From positions 27,842 to 91,841 of the forward strand of contig CAKPNF010000004.1 in the NCBI GenBank assembly GCA_934168305.1: a stretch of DNA of 64,000 nucleotides. Direction: 5' to 3'. The position numbers and the translations under genes were made by a program. Shown here piece after piece: positions 48,426 through 57,224 of this stretch (its first letter is position 1; the number at the start of each line of letters is the position of its first letter). The notes beneath the pieces are model-generated. The model was not told the DNA's origin. It saw only the letters and a list, made by a program, of their open reading frames with translations, and did no database searches. This DNA is from an uncultured Clostridia bacterium (GTDB taxonomy: Bacteria > Bacillota > Clostridia > TANB77 > CAG-508).

Positions 48426-50544
48426 TTGGCAAGAGAAATTAATAAAAAGAATATTAATTTTAGATATAATAGTATGACTATTTTTACATACTTTATAGGA
48501 ATAATTTTAATTGTACAATTATTTATCCTTCAAATTATACATGGTACAGAATATAGAGAACAGTCAAATACAAGGTTAACAAGAGAAAGTGTTTTGGAAG
48601 CATCTAGAGGAGATATCTTAGACAGGTCTGGTAGTGTTTTGGTAACTTCAAGCCAAAAATTTAATTTAGAATTATATAAAAGCAAAATAGATACAAATAC
48701 ATTAAATGAAACTATACTTAAAATTATTAATGTATTAGAAAAGTATAATATTAATTATACAGATTCATTTCCAATAACTATAGAACCATTCAAATTTACT
48801 ATATCTGAAGAAACTTTAGCAAATTGGAAAACAAATAATAATATTGATGATGGAGCTAGTGCTGAAGAAGCATTCTATAAATTTAAAGATAAATATAAGA
48901 TAGAAAGTTCAAATATATCAGATATAAGAAAAATTATATCAATTAGATATGCTATTTCAAAAGAGGGTTATAGTAGTACAAAATCTTTAACAATAGCAAA
49001 GGATATTCCTAGAGAAGCGGTTGCAGAATTTACGGAAAGTGGAGATGAATATCCTGGAATAAATATTTCGGTACAACCTGTAAGGCAATATACAGAGGAA
49101 TCTTTGGCATCTCATATCTTAGGATATGCATATAAGATAAGTAATGATGAGTATAAAGATAAAAAAGATATATATGATCAAAATGATATTATAGGTAAAA
49201 CAGGAATTGAAGCTCTTTTTGAAGAATACTTAAGAGGAAAAAAAGGAACAAAACAGATTGATATGGCTGTTGATGGAACAATAACGGCAGAAGTAACTGA
49301 AAAAGAAGCAGTTGGACGGTTGTAATGTTGTACTTACAATAGATTCAAAACTTCAAAAAATAGCAGAAGATGCATTAAAAGATAATATAGAAAAAATAAG
49401 AAATGGTGGATTTGGAAAATCATATGATGCAAAGGGTGGTTCTTGTGTTGTTATGAATGTAAAAACAGGAGAAGTATTAGCAATGGCAAGTTATCCTGAT
49501 TACAATCCCCAATCATTTGCAAATGGAATAAGCAATGAAGAATGGCAGGGGTATTTACAAAATGAATCATATCCATTATTAAATAAAACAACTCAAAGTG
49601 CATATGAACCAGGTTCTATATTTAAAATGGTTACAGCATTAGCTGGTTTGGAATCAGGAAATATTACTTTAACAGAAAAAATAAATGATACCGGTGTTTA
49701 TAAAAAATATGGAACAGATTGGAAATGTTGGTATTATACAGATTATCATACTGGACATGGATATCTTAATGTCGTTGGAGCAATTGAAAAATCTTGTAAC
49801 TTCTTTTTCTATGAAACTGCTGATAGAATGGGAATAGATGTATTGGATAAATATGCTAAGTATTTTGGATTAGGAACAAAAACAGGAATAGAATTGCCAA
49901 GTGAGGTTTCAGGAACATTAGCAAGTAAAGAATATGTAAAATCTATAGATTCAAATTGGAATCCAGGAGATACAATAAATGCAGCTATTGGACAAGGATA
50001 TAACAAATTTACTCCATTACAGATGACAAAATATATAAGTATGATAGCAAATGGTGGAAACAATATAGATGTAAGCATAATTAAAACTATACAAAAACCA
50101 GACGGAACAGAGGTATCTAAAGAAGAAATAAATGAATTTGTAAATCAGAAATTAGGACTTAATGATAATACACAAAGTGAAGATATAAAAATAAATGATG
50201 AATATTTAAAAGCTGTAAAAGAAGGAATGAAATCTGTTACTAGCGGAGAATCAGGTACAGCTTATGTTAGATTTAAAGATTTTAATATAAAGGTTGGAGG
50301 AAAAACTGGTTCAGCAGAAGCTGGAAGAGATAAAAATAATAAGGATATTGTAAATGCTTGGTTTGCTGCCTTTGCTCCATATGATGACCCCGAAATAGCA
50401 GTTGTAGTTATGGTGGAAAATGGAGGACATGGAAATTATACCGCAGAGGCTGTAAGGAATATAATGGCAGAGTATTTTGGAATGAATACTCAGAATGTGA
50501 CAGAGAATATGAGGGCAACATCTTATATGGAAAGTATAAGATAA
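48426..50544 (+). CDS. mrdA: PBP2/MrdA class B penicillin-binding protein, continuous only with a +1 shift at 49317
   Basis: Joined length is 705 residues. One N-terminal span (about 19-38) precedes the dimerisation domain (EASRGDILDRSGSVLVTSSQ, near 57) and the transpeptidase domain. The active motifs are SIFK (EPGSIFKMV), SCN (EKSCNFFFY) and KTG (GGKTGSAEAG). All three lie after the shift, so the zero-frame product (300 residues) would be inert. Zero frame reads GGA CGG TTG TAA; dropping the C gives AVG-GCNVVLTID. The enzyme cross-links the lateral wall with MreBCD. The start is TTG behind GGAAGGTGAAAAA. Confidence 0.92.
49317..49320 (+). other. Putative +1 recoding site CGGT in mrdA
   Basis: The zero-frame CGG is at 49317-49319; skipping C49317 gives GGT (Gly). 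The preceding codon is GGA; the zero-frame stop follows two codons later. The context AGTTGGACGG matches the virD4-like site. Confidence 0.8.
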
Positions 50545-50576
50545 ATGAACCATGGTGTTGTGAAAGGGATGTAGAA

Positions 50577-51188
50577 ATGAAAAGTTGTATAAGTATTAAT
50601 TTAAGAAAAGATCAAATAGTAATAAAAATAAGTGAAGATGCAGAACAAAAAAATATTGTTGCAGCATTTAAAAGAAAATTACCAGAATTAAAAAAACTAT
50701 ATAAAGATGAAAAAACACCTATTAAAATCGTTGGCAAAGTATTGAAAAATAAAGAAATAGACGAAATACAAGAATTGGTAAAAGAAAATATAAATGTTGA
50801 TATAGAATTTGATATGCCTAAAACATTAGGATTATCTAGTATAACAAGAACTTTTAAACAAGAGATTGCTGTTTCTGAAACTAAGTTCCATAGAGGATCT
50901 TTGAGATCTGGACAAAGATTGGAAACAGAAGGAAGTATAGTCATCTTAGGTGATGTAAACTCTGGTGCTGAAGTAATTGCATCAGATAATATAGTTGTAT
51001 TAGGAAATTTAAGAGGTCTTGCACATGCTGGTGCTAAGGGAAACAAAAAGGCTATAATTGCTGCTGGAAATTTAGATGTTGTGCAAATCAGAATTTCAAA
51101 TATAGTTAAAGAAATAGACAGAGATGAGGATACAGTTCATAAACAAGCTTATATATATATTGAGGACGATAAGATTGTAATTGAATAA
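50577..51188 (+). CDS. minC: MinC septum-site inhibitor
   Basis: 203 residues. The C-terminal beta-helix FHRGSLRSGQRLETEGSIVI to GDVNSGAEVIASDN and GLAHAGAKGNKKA is characteristic. The N-terminal FtsZ-binding domain is less conserved. MinC blocks FtsZ assembly away from mid-cell. minD, usually next, is not in this window: the operon meets convergent genes 1 base after minC. ATG follows AAAGGGATGTAGAA. Confidence 0.93.
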   Translation: MKSCISINLRKDQIVIKISEDAEQKNIVAAFKRKLPELKKLYKDEKTPIKIVGKVLKNKEIDEIQELVKENINVDIEFDMPKTLGLSSITRTFKQEIAVSETKFHRGSLRSGQRLETEGSIVILGDVNSGAEVIASDNIVVLGNLRGLAHAGAKGNKKAIIAAGNLDVVQIRISNIVKEIDRDEDTVHKQAYIYIEDDKIVIE

Positions 51189-51533
51189 TTATGAAAATAA
51201 TAATAAAAACAATATCATATATAACATTTCATCATTAACATTCTGTTGGTATAGAAAAAATAGAAGTCCAATAATTATTAAATCATCTAAATAAAGTTTA
51301 ATACCAAATATTTCAAAAATAGCTTGGTCAGTATCTGAATATGTTTTTGAAAAGGTAGTATTACTAATTCTTTTTGAATTAGTAACACTATCTTTTTCAT
51401 TTTCTTCTACTTGTTCTTGCTCTTCTTGTGGTTTATTAATTGTTAAATTATTCTTATAATTAGGATTATATCTATTATAATATTTATAATAAGAATAATT
51501 ATAAGGATAATTAAAAAATGGAAAGTTAAACAT
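51189..51533 (-). CDS. Hypothetical small membrane protein
   Basis: 114 residues. A Tyr/Asn-rich start (FPFFNYPYNYSYYKYYNRYN), a Glu/Gln-rich middle, and a C-terminal pair of hydrophobic stretches (IFGIKLYLDDLIIIGLLFFL). I recognise the C-terminal pattern as common in sporulating Clostridia but do not know the function. It overlaps the upstream gene by 8 bases, so the two are translated together. It abuts minC tail to tail. Confidence 0.72.
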   Translation of the reverse strand: MFNFPFFNYPYNYSYYKYYNRYNPNYKNNLTINKPQEEQEQVEENEKDSVTNSKRISNTTFSKTYSDTDQAIFEIFGIKLYLDDLIIIGLLFFLYQQNVNDEMLYMILFLLLFS

Positions 51534-51978
51534 TGTTATTGTTCTCCTTGTTATTATCTTTCATAAGTTCAGCTATTTTTGTTACATTCAATAAATTCAT
51601 ATAGTTATCTAATTTCCCTTTTTTACTATCACGTAAATATGGTTTTAGAGAATTTAATAAATTTGCTCTTGGATCATCTTTAGAATTTTTCATTTTACCT
51701 AAAACAGAAGACATTTTCATAACTGTATTCATGTCTATACCACTAAGGTCAAAATTATTGTTTTGTTGATTTTGTTCGTTGTTTTGAACTTGACTGTTAT
51801 TTGAATTATAATTATTTGTTGATTCATTTTGATTTGTATTATCTTGGTTTGATAACATTTTTGAAAAATTTTGAATCATTTCTGGAGATATGCTAGAAAT
51901 TGCATCAGAAATGTTTCCATTATCAACCATATTTTTGATATTTTTCATTGTGTTTTCATCAATATTCATGTTATTCAA
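51526..51978 (-). CDS. Hypothetical soluble protein
   Basis: About 150 residues. A helical N-terminus (MKNIKNMVDNGNISDAISSI) precedes a long Asn/Gln tract (near 50-75) and a helical C-terminus (PRANLLNSLKPYLRDSKKGK, then LDNYMNLLNVTKIAELM). No family assigned. TTG 51978 is chosen because GAGGTG lies 7 bases upstream; GTG 51987 and ATG 51969 are alternatives. It is first of a two-gene unit. The repeat-like ARxxLLNSLKPYL pattern is also common in clostridial spore-associated hypotheticals, as I recall. Confidence 0.72.
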   Translation of the reverse strand: MNNMNIDENTMKNIKNMVDNGNISDAISSISPEMIQNFSKMLSNQDNTNQNESTNNYNSNNSQVQNNEQNQQNNNFDLSGIDMNTVMKMSSVLGKMKNSKDDPRANLLNSLKPYLRDSKKGKLDNYMNLLNVTKIAELMKDNNKENNNNV

Positions 51979-51987
51979 TATTATCAC

Positions 51988-52352
51988 CTCAATATAAATA
52001 TATTAAAATAAAAGTTATATATGTAATATAATAAATATTATATGAAATAAAAATAAAAATGTTAAAAAAACATGTAAACTAAAAAATGCAAAAAAATTGA
52101 TTAAATTTATAAAAAACATTGAAAAAATAGTACTTTTGATGTATAATTAATAATGCAAGAATTATGTAAAAAGAATTATTTTTTTCTATGTAATATAAAA
52201 GTAATAAAAATTTAACAAAATTGTTATAAATCTGATTTATGAGTATCCGTAATATGTTGGGATTTTGAAAAAATAACAATATTGACACATATTTTAATTA
52301 CTTATATTATATATTGAGAAGAAAAAGTTTTAATATTTTAGGAGGTAATATT
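51988..52352. other. Intergenic region between divergent genes
   Basis: About 365 bases of very AT-rich sequence. It holds the ribosome site of the 51526 gene, and the promoter and leader of the adhesin operon. I see no RNA gene, repeat or further coding sequence. Confidence 0.7.
52282..52310 (+). promoter_or_regulatory. Promoter of the adhesin pair
   Basis: TTGACA (52282-52287), a 17-base spacer, and TATTAT (52305-52310). Transcription should start near 52317, which excludes the in-frame TTG at 52314 as start codon. Confidence 0.85.
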
Positions 52353-55300
52353 ATGAAACAAAGAATTTTACAAGTAATAACATCATTGTTGTTGATAATG
52401 ACATTAACAATGGCAAATTTCTTATTGCTATGTGTAGATGTAGTATCTTTTGCTGCAGATGAGATAAATGCAGATAAAAATACAAATCATAAAAATGTAG
52501 AATTTATGGCATATTTTAAGGACGAGAAAGGTAATAAAATTACTGAAACTGACACATATGCAAATAGTAATGATTTAAAATTATATTTTCAAATATCAGT
52601 AAAACAAGAAGGATATTTTAATGGAAATATAGTAATAAATGATGCCAATTTCAAATTAAAAACAGATAACTTAAATAAGGAAATAAACAAAATTGAAAAT
52701 AATGTTATATATTTGAATCAAGTAAATGCTGGAGAAAGCAAAGAAATAGAAGTAGGAATAGAATTATTAAAAGATGAACAATTTGATTTAAATATGATAA
52801 ATATGAAAAGTAAAATTTCTGTAGAAGGTATATATAGAGACAGTACCCAAAAAGATATCTTAATAAAAGCTGAAAGAAATATTACATTGAATTTAGTTAG
52901 TCCATATACTAATGCAGAAGAAAGTGTAATATTATCAGAAGAGATAATAACAAATAAAATACTTGAATTTAACGGTAAAACAAAGAGAATTATACAAATT
53001 GAAGTAAATTCAGGATTAAATAATAATTTGTTTCCAGTAAAAAAATCTACATTTAATATTCAAACTCCTAAAATTTCAGATAAATATCCTGAAGAGGTAC
53101 TAGTTAACTCAAACAATATATTATCTACAAATGGTAAAATGTTATCACAAGATAATTGGAGTTATAACAAAGAAAATGGATTGATTAATATTAATATAGA
53201 AAATGAAAAGGTAGATAATAAGGTTTCTTGGATAAAAACAGGAAGTGATAAATTTGTAGTTACATATATATTTGATAAAGATGTAGAAATAAATAATGAA
53301 GAATTAAATATAAAATCACAAATTGAACTTTATGATAGAAAAAATACAGTAGCTACAGCATCTAGTATGATTACATTAACTAAAGGAGAAAAAGACACTA
53401 TAGTTAAGTCAAATATTAATCAATATGAGACAAGTATATATAAAGGAAAATTATATGCTGGAATTTCAAGAGATATTACATACAAAAACATTATTGATAT
53501 AAATTTAAATAATGTTGCTAATGAAATAAATGTAAAAGAAGAAAGACAAACAATAAATGACCAAACTATAAATGCTGTATATAAGGAATCAAAAATAAAT
53601 AAAGCAAATATAGAAAATATATTAGGCGAAAATGGAAGTTTAGACATAATAAATGCTGAAAATGGTAATACAATTACTACAATAGACAAAGATACTCAAG
53701 CAGATGAGAATGGAAATATAGTAATTGAATATCCTGAAAATGTAACAATGATTACAATAAAATTAGTATCACCTGATAAAATAGGAAAAATAGAAATTGA
53801 AACAGTAAAAACAATAAATGCTATTGATAAAAACACAGTAAAAAATGCAAATAATATAGCACAAAAAGTTTCAACTTCATATGTATCTAATAATAAAGAA
53901 AATAATATATATAATGTAGAATCAAATATAGCTTTAAATGAAACTGAGACATCAGTAGATTTAGAAATTAATAGAACAGAGTTATCAACAATGGTAACAA
54001 ATAAAAACGTTGAATTTAGAATAACATTGAAAAATAAAGATGAAAATAATGAATTGTTTAAAAATCCAGTGTTAAAATTAGAATTACCTAAAAAAATACA
54101 AAATATTAAAATTAACTCTGTAAAATTACTTTATGAAGATGAAATGAAAATTCAAAAAGCAACTTTAGATAACAATACAATAGAAATAACTTTGAATGGG
54201 GAACAAACAAAATATAAAGAAGAAGCTATAGATGGAGCAATAATTATAATAGATGCTGATTTAACAACTAGTACAAAAATTCCAAGTAGTACAGAACAAG
54301 TTAAATTAACATATACAAACAAAAATGCTATAAACTATAAAGACGGTAAAGATATCGGAACTACTCAAAAAGATATAAATATAGTTTCTTATGCTGGAGT
54401 TATAACTACAAATCAAATTTCAGATTATGGAATTGATGTTATAAATAATGAAGGTACAAAATCATCAAAATTACAAATTTCATCTGAAGCAAAAAATGTT
54501 GCAATTAAAAAGAAAATAATAAATAACAAAGACAATAAAATATCAAATGTTAAGATATTAGGAATTTTACCTACAAAAGAAGCTACAGCTTCAAATAATA
54601 TTGATATACAAGTTGGAAATATATCTGTATCAGGTGTAGATTCTAGTAGAGTAAAAATTTATTATACAAATAATGCAAATGCTACGGAAGATATAGAAGA
54701 TACAAGTAACGGTTGGATAGAAAAATTTGAAAATGTAGAAAATGTAAAAAAATATTTAGTTGTAATTGATGAACTAAATATATTAGAAGAGGTAAACATA
54801 GAATATCAAGCTAATATACCAGCAAACTTAGAATATAATGAAGGGGCAGAAGAAGGCTATAATGTTTATTATAATGATTCTGTTACATCTGTATCTGAAA
54901 ATATTAAACTAGACAATATTAAATTATCTACAGGAGCAGGACCTGTTGCTAATACAACTTTAAAAGCATATGTTGGTACTGAAGAGGCAAAAGACGTTAG
55001 AGAAGGAGAATTTGTAAAATATGAGTTAACAATATCTAATACTGGAACAGAAGATATAAACAATGTTAAACTTATAGGAAAAATCCCCGAAAACACAGTT
55101 TACGTAGAGAAAAATAAAATAAGCCAAGAGATGACAGATGAAGAAGATAACTGGGAACCATTTATTGAATATACAGATAAAACAGGTGTTGAATTAAATA
55201 TAGAAAAACTTTCTGTTGGTGAAACAATAACAAAAACATATCAAGTAAAAGTAAAAGATGGAACTGCTGGAAAGAAAATATCTAATTCTATAACAATGAA

Positions 55301-57206
55301 ATATGGTGAAGTAAACAAAGAATCAAATGAAATTACAAATAATATAAAAAAATCTGAATTACAAACATTATTATATTCTGTAGATAATAATGGAACATTA
55401 AAAAGCGGATATTCATATAGATATGTTTTAAAAATAGTAAATAAATCAAACAAAGAAAAGAAAAACATTAGTGTTAATGCAAAAATAGGTGATGTTGTAG
55501 AATTACAAAAAATCTATTATGTAACAAGAGATGGAGAATCTATAACAGAAGAAAAAAATGATAACATTAATATAGATAGTATAAATCCTGGAGAAACAAT
55601 AAAAGTAGCATTACTTGTTAAAGCCAAAAGTTATACTGATACAGAGATGTTAAATGATAAGATTTCTGTAAATGTTAAAGATAGTGATGAAGTATATAAT
55701 TCTAATGTTGAAGATATTACAGTTAAAGCTTTAGATGTTGAAACAAAAATTTCTTCAAATAACAGTGATAGTTATGTAAAAGCAGGAGATACAATAGAAT
55801 ATGATATTTTCGTTAAAAATAATGGAAATATAAATATAGATAATATTTTAGTAAAAAATAATATTTCAGATAAAACAACTTTATTTGAGGTAACAAAAAA
55901 TGGAGAACAATTATCAAAAGATAATTATTCATATGAAACTGATATTACTACAGGAAATAATGTTATTAAAATATCAGATAAGCTAAATTCAGGAGAACAA
56001 GCTGAATATAAAGTAAAAGTTTTAGTTAATAAGATACCTGAAAATACAAAATCAGTTGAAATAATAAACAACATTAGCATATATGCTAATAATTCTGTTG
56101 AAATTGCAAATAAAGATATAAAACATATTTTAGGACCAGAAAAAACAGATCCTGTAAATCCAGAAAACCCAGATAAACCAGTAAATCCAGATAATCCAGA
56201 TGATAATGATGATACAAAATCTATTTCTGGAGCAGTATGGATTGATGAAAATCAAAATGGTGGAAAAGATTCAGGAGAACAATTATTAAGTGGAGTTACT
56301 GTTAAATTACTAGATGTAAAAACAAATACTTTTGTTAAAGACTCAGATGGTAAAGAATTATCAGCTACAACAAATGAAAATGGATTCTATAGTTTTGATA
56401 AAATAAAAGCTGGCGAATATATAGTAATTTTTGAATATGATACTTCAAAATACATTTTAACATCTTATGAAAAAGATGGAATAGACAATAATAATAATTC
56501 AAAAGTTATAAATAAAACATTAACTGTTGATGGTAATGAAATAACTGTAGGAAGCACAGAAGTGATAAAAATAGATAATGAAAATATAGCTAATATTAAT
56601 ATGGGATTACAAATTGCTAAGAATTTTGACTTAAAATTAGACAAATATGTAAGTAAAGTTGTAATACAAAATGCTAAAGGAACAGTAACAAATGAATATG
56701 ATAACGCAACATTTGCTAAAGCAGAAATTGATGCAAAACAATTAAATAATACAACAGCAGTTGTTGAATATACAATAAGGGTTACAAATGTTGGAGAAGT
56801 AGATGCATATGTAAGAAAAATTGCAGATTATATTTCTAAAGATTATAAATTTACTTCTGAACTAAATAAAGACTGGTATCAATCAGGAGATAATTTATAT
56901 AATACAAGTTTATCAAATGAAAAAATAAAACCAGGTGAAAGTAAAGAAGTTAAATTAATTGTTACAAAACAAATGACAGAAAATAATACAGGATTAATAC
57001 GTAACACAGCAGAGGTTGTTGAAAGTTATAATGAATTAGGACTAAAAGATGAAAATGAAAACAATTCTAATTTTGCAGACTTAATTCTAAGTATAAAAAC
57101 AGGTCAAGTTGTTACTACAATAACATTGATATTATCAACAATAGTTATAATAGGAGCAGCGGTTTATATTGTATCAAAAATTATTTTAAATAAAAGGATA
57201 ATATAG
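52353..57206 (+). CDS. Large surface protein with DUF11-like and SdrD-B domains, paralogue of the first half of the giant protein
   Basis: 1617 residues. A signal peptide (1 to about 35, ending SFAADE) precedes several beta-sandwich repeats, including DUF11-like ones (DVREGEFVKYELTISNTGTE near 880; VKAGDTIEYDIFVKNNGNIN near 1145). A Pro/Asp linker (near 1270-1290) follows, then an SdrD-B domain (SISGAVWIDENQNGGKDSGE near 1291), a last beta domain, SIKTG (1580-1584) and a C-terminal span with an NKR tail. It has no LPXTG. The last 330 residues closely match residues 1068-1390 of the 5970 protein. Function is probably adhesion or pilus/stalk structure. GGAGGTAATATT precedes ATG 52353. Confidence 0.87.
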   Translation: MKQRILQVITSLLLIMTLTMANFLLLCVDVVSFAADEINADKNTNHKNVEFMAYFKDEKGNKITETDTYANSNDLKLYFQISVKQEGYFNGNIVINDANFKLKTDNLNKEINKIENNVIYLNQVNAGESKEIEVGIELLKDEQFDLNMINMKSKISVEGIYRDSTQKDILIKAERNITLNLVSPYTNAEESVILSEEIITNKILEFNGKTKRIIQIEVNSGLNNNLFPVKKSTFNIQTPKISDKYPEEVLVNSNNILSTNGKMLSQDNWSYNKENGLININIENEKVDNKVSWIKTGSDKFVVTYIFDKDVEINNEELNIKSQIELYDRKNTVATASSMITLTKGEKDTIVKSNINQYETSIYKGKLYAGISRDITYKNIIDINLNNVANEINVKEERQTINDQTINAVYKESKINKANIENILGENGSLDIINAENGNTITTIDKDTQADENGNIVIEYPENVTMITIKLVSPDKIGKIEIETVKTINAIDKNTVKNANNIAQKVSTSYVSNNKENNIYNVESNIALNETETSVDLEINRTELSTMVTNKNVEFRITLKNKDENNELFKNPVLKLELPKKIQNIKINSVKLLYEDEMKIQKATLDNNTIEITLNGEQTKYKEEAIDGAIIIIDADLTTSTKIPSSTEQVKLTYTNKNAINYKDGKDIGTTQKDINIVSYAGVITTNQISDYGIDVINNEGTKSSKLQISSEAKNVAIKKKIINNKDNKISNVKILGILPTKEATASNNIDIQVGNISVSGVDSSRVKIYYTNNANATEDIEDTSNGWIEKFENVENVKKYLVVIDELNILEEVNIEYQANIPANLEYNEGAEEGYNVYYNDSVTSVSENIKLDNIKLSTGAGPVANTTLKAYVGTEEAKDVREGEFVKYELTISNTGTEDINNVKLIGKIPENTVYVEKNKISQEMTDEEDNWEPFIEYTDKTGVELNIEKLSVGETITKTYQVKVKDGTAGKKISNSITMKYGEVNKESNEITNNIKKSELQTLLYSVDNNGTLKSGYSYRYVLKIVNKSNKEKKNISVNAKIGDVVELQKIYYVTRDGESITEEKNDNINIDSINPGETIKVALLVKAKSYTDTEMLNDKISVNVKDSDEVYNSNVEDITVKALDVETKISSNNSDSYVKAGDTIEYDIFVKNNGNINIDNILVKNNISDKTTLFEVTKNGEQLSKDNYSYETDITTGNNVIKISDKLNSGEQAEYKVKVLVNKIPENTKSVEIINNISIYANNSVEIANKDIKHILGPEKTDPVNPENPDKPVNPDNPDDNDDTKSISGAVWIDENQNGGKDSGEQLLSGVTVKLLDVKTNTFVKDSDGKELSATTNENGFYSFDKIKAGEYIVIFEYDTSKYILTSYEKDGIDNNNNSKVINKTLTVDGNEITVGSTEVIKIDNENIANINMGLQIAKNFDLKLDKYVSKVVIQNAKGTVTNEYDNATFAKAEIDAKQLNNTTAVVEYTIRVTNVGEVDAYVRKIADYISKDYKFTSELNKDWYQSGDNLYNTSLSNEKIKPGESKEVKLIVTKQMTENNTGLIRNTAEVVESYNELGLKDENENNSNFADLILSIKTGQVVTTITLILSTIVIIGAAVYIVSKIILNKRII

Positions 57207-57224
57207 GAGAAAGGAGGGTAAAAA

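Noticed and set aside
17145..49320. Five independent sequencing or assembly errors
   Set aside because: Errors would not all be a C before GG in zero frame, always in mRNA sense on both strands, with no other indels in about 50 genes. It remains the main alternative until reads are checked.
17145..49320. Pseudogene decay
   Set aside because: dnaX and mrdA are essential-type genes. All five have a single identical kind of break and intact frames on both sides.
17145..49320. CGG reassigned to another amino acid in triplet form (for example Trp or Gln)
   Set aside because: Triplet reassignment would not restore the frame; each gene needs one base to be skipped.
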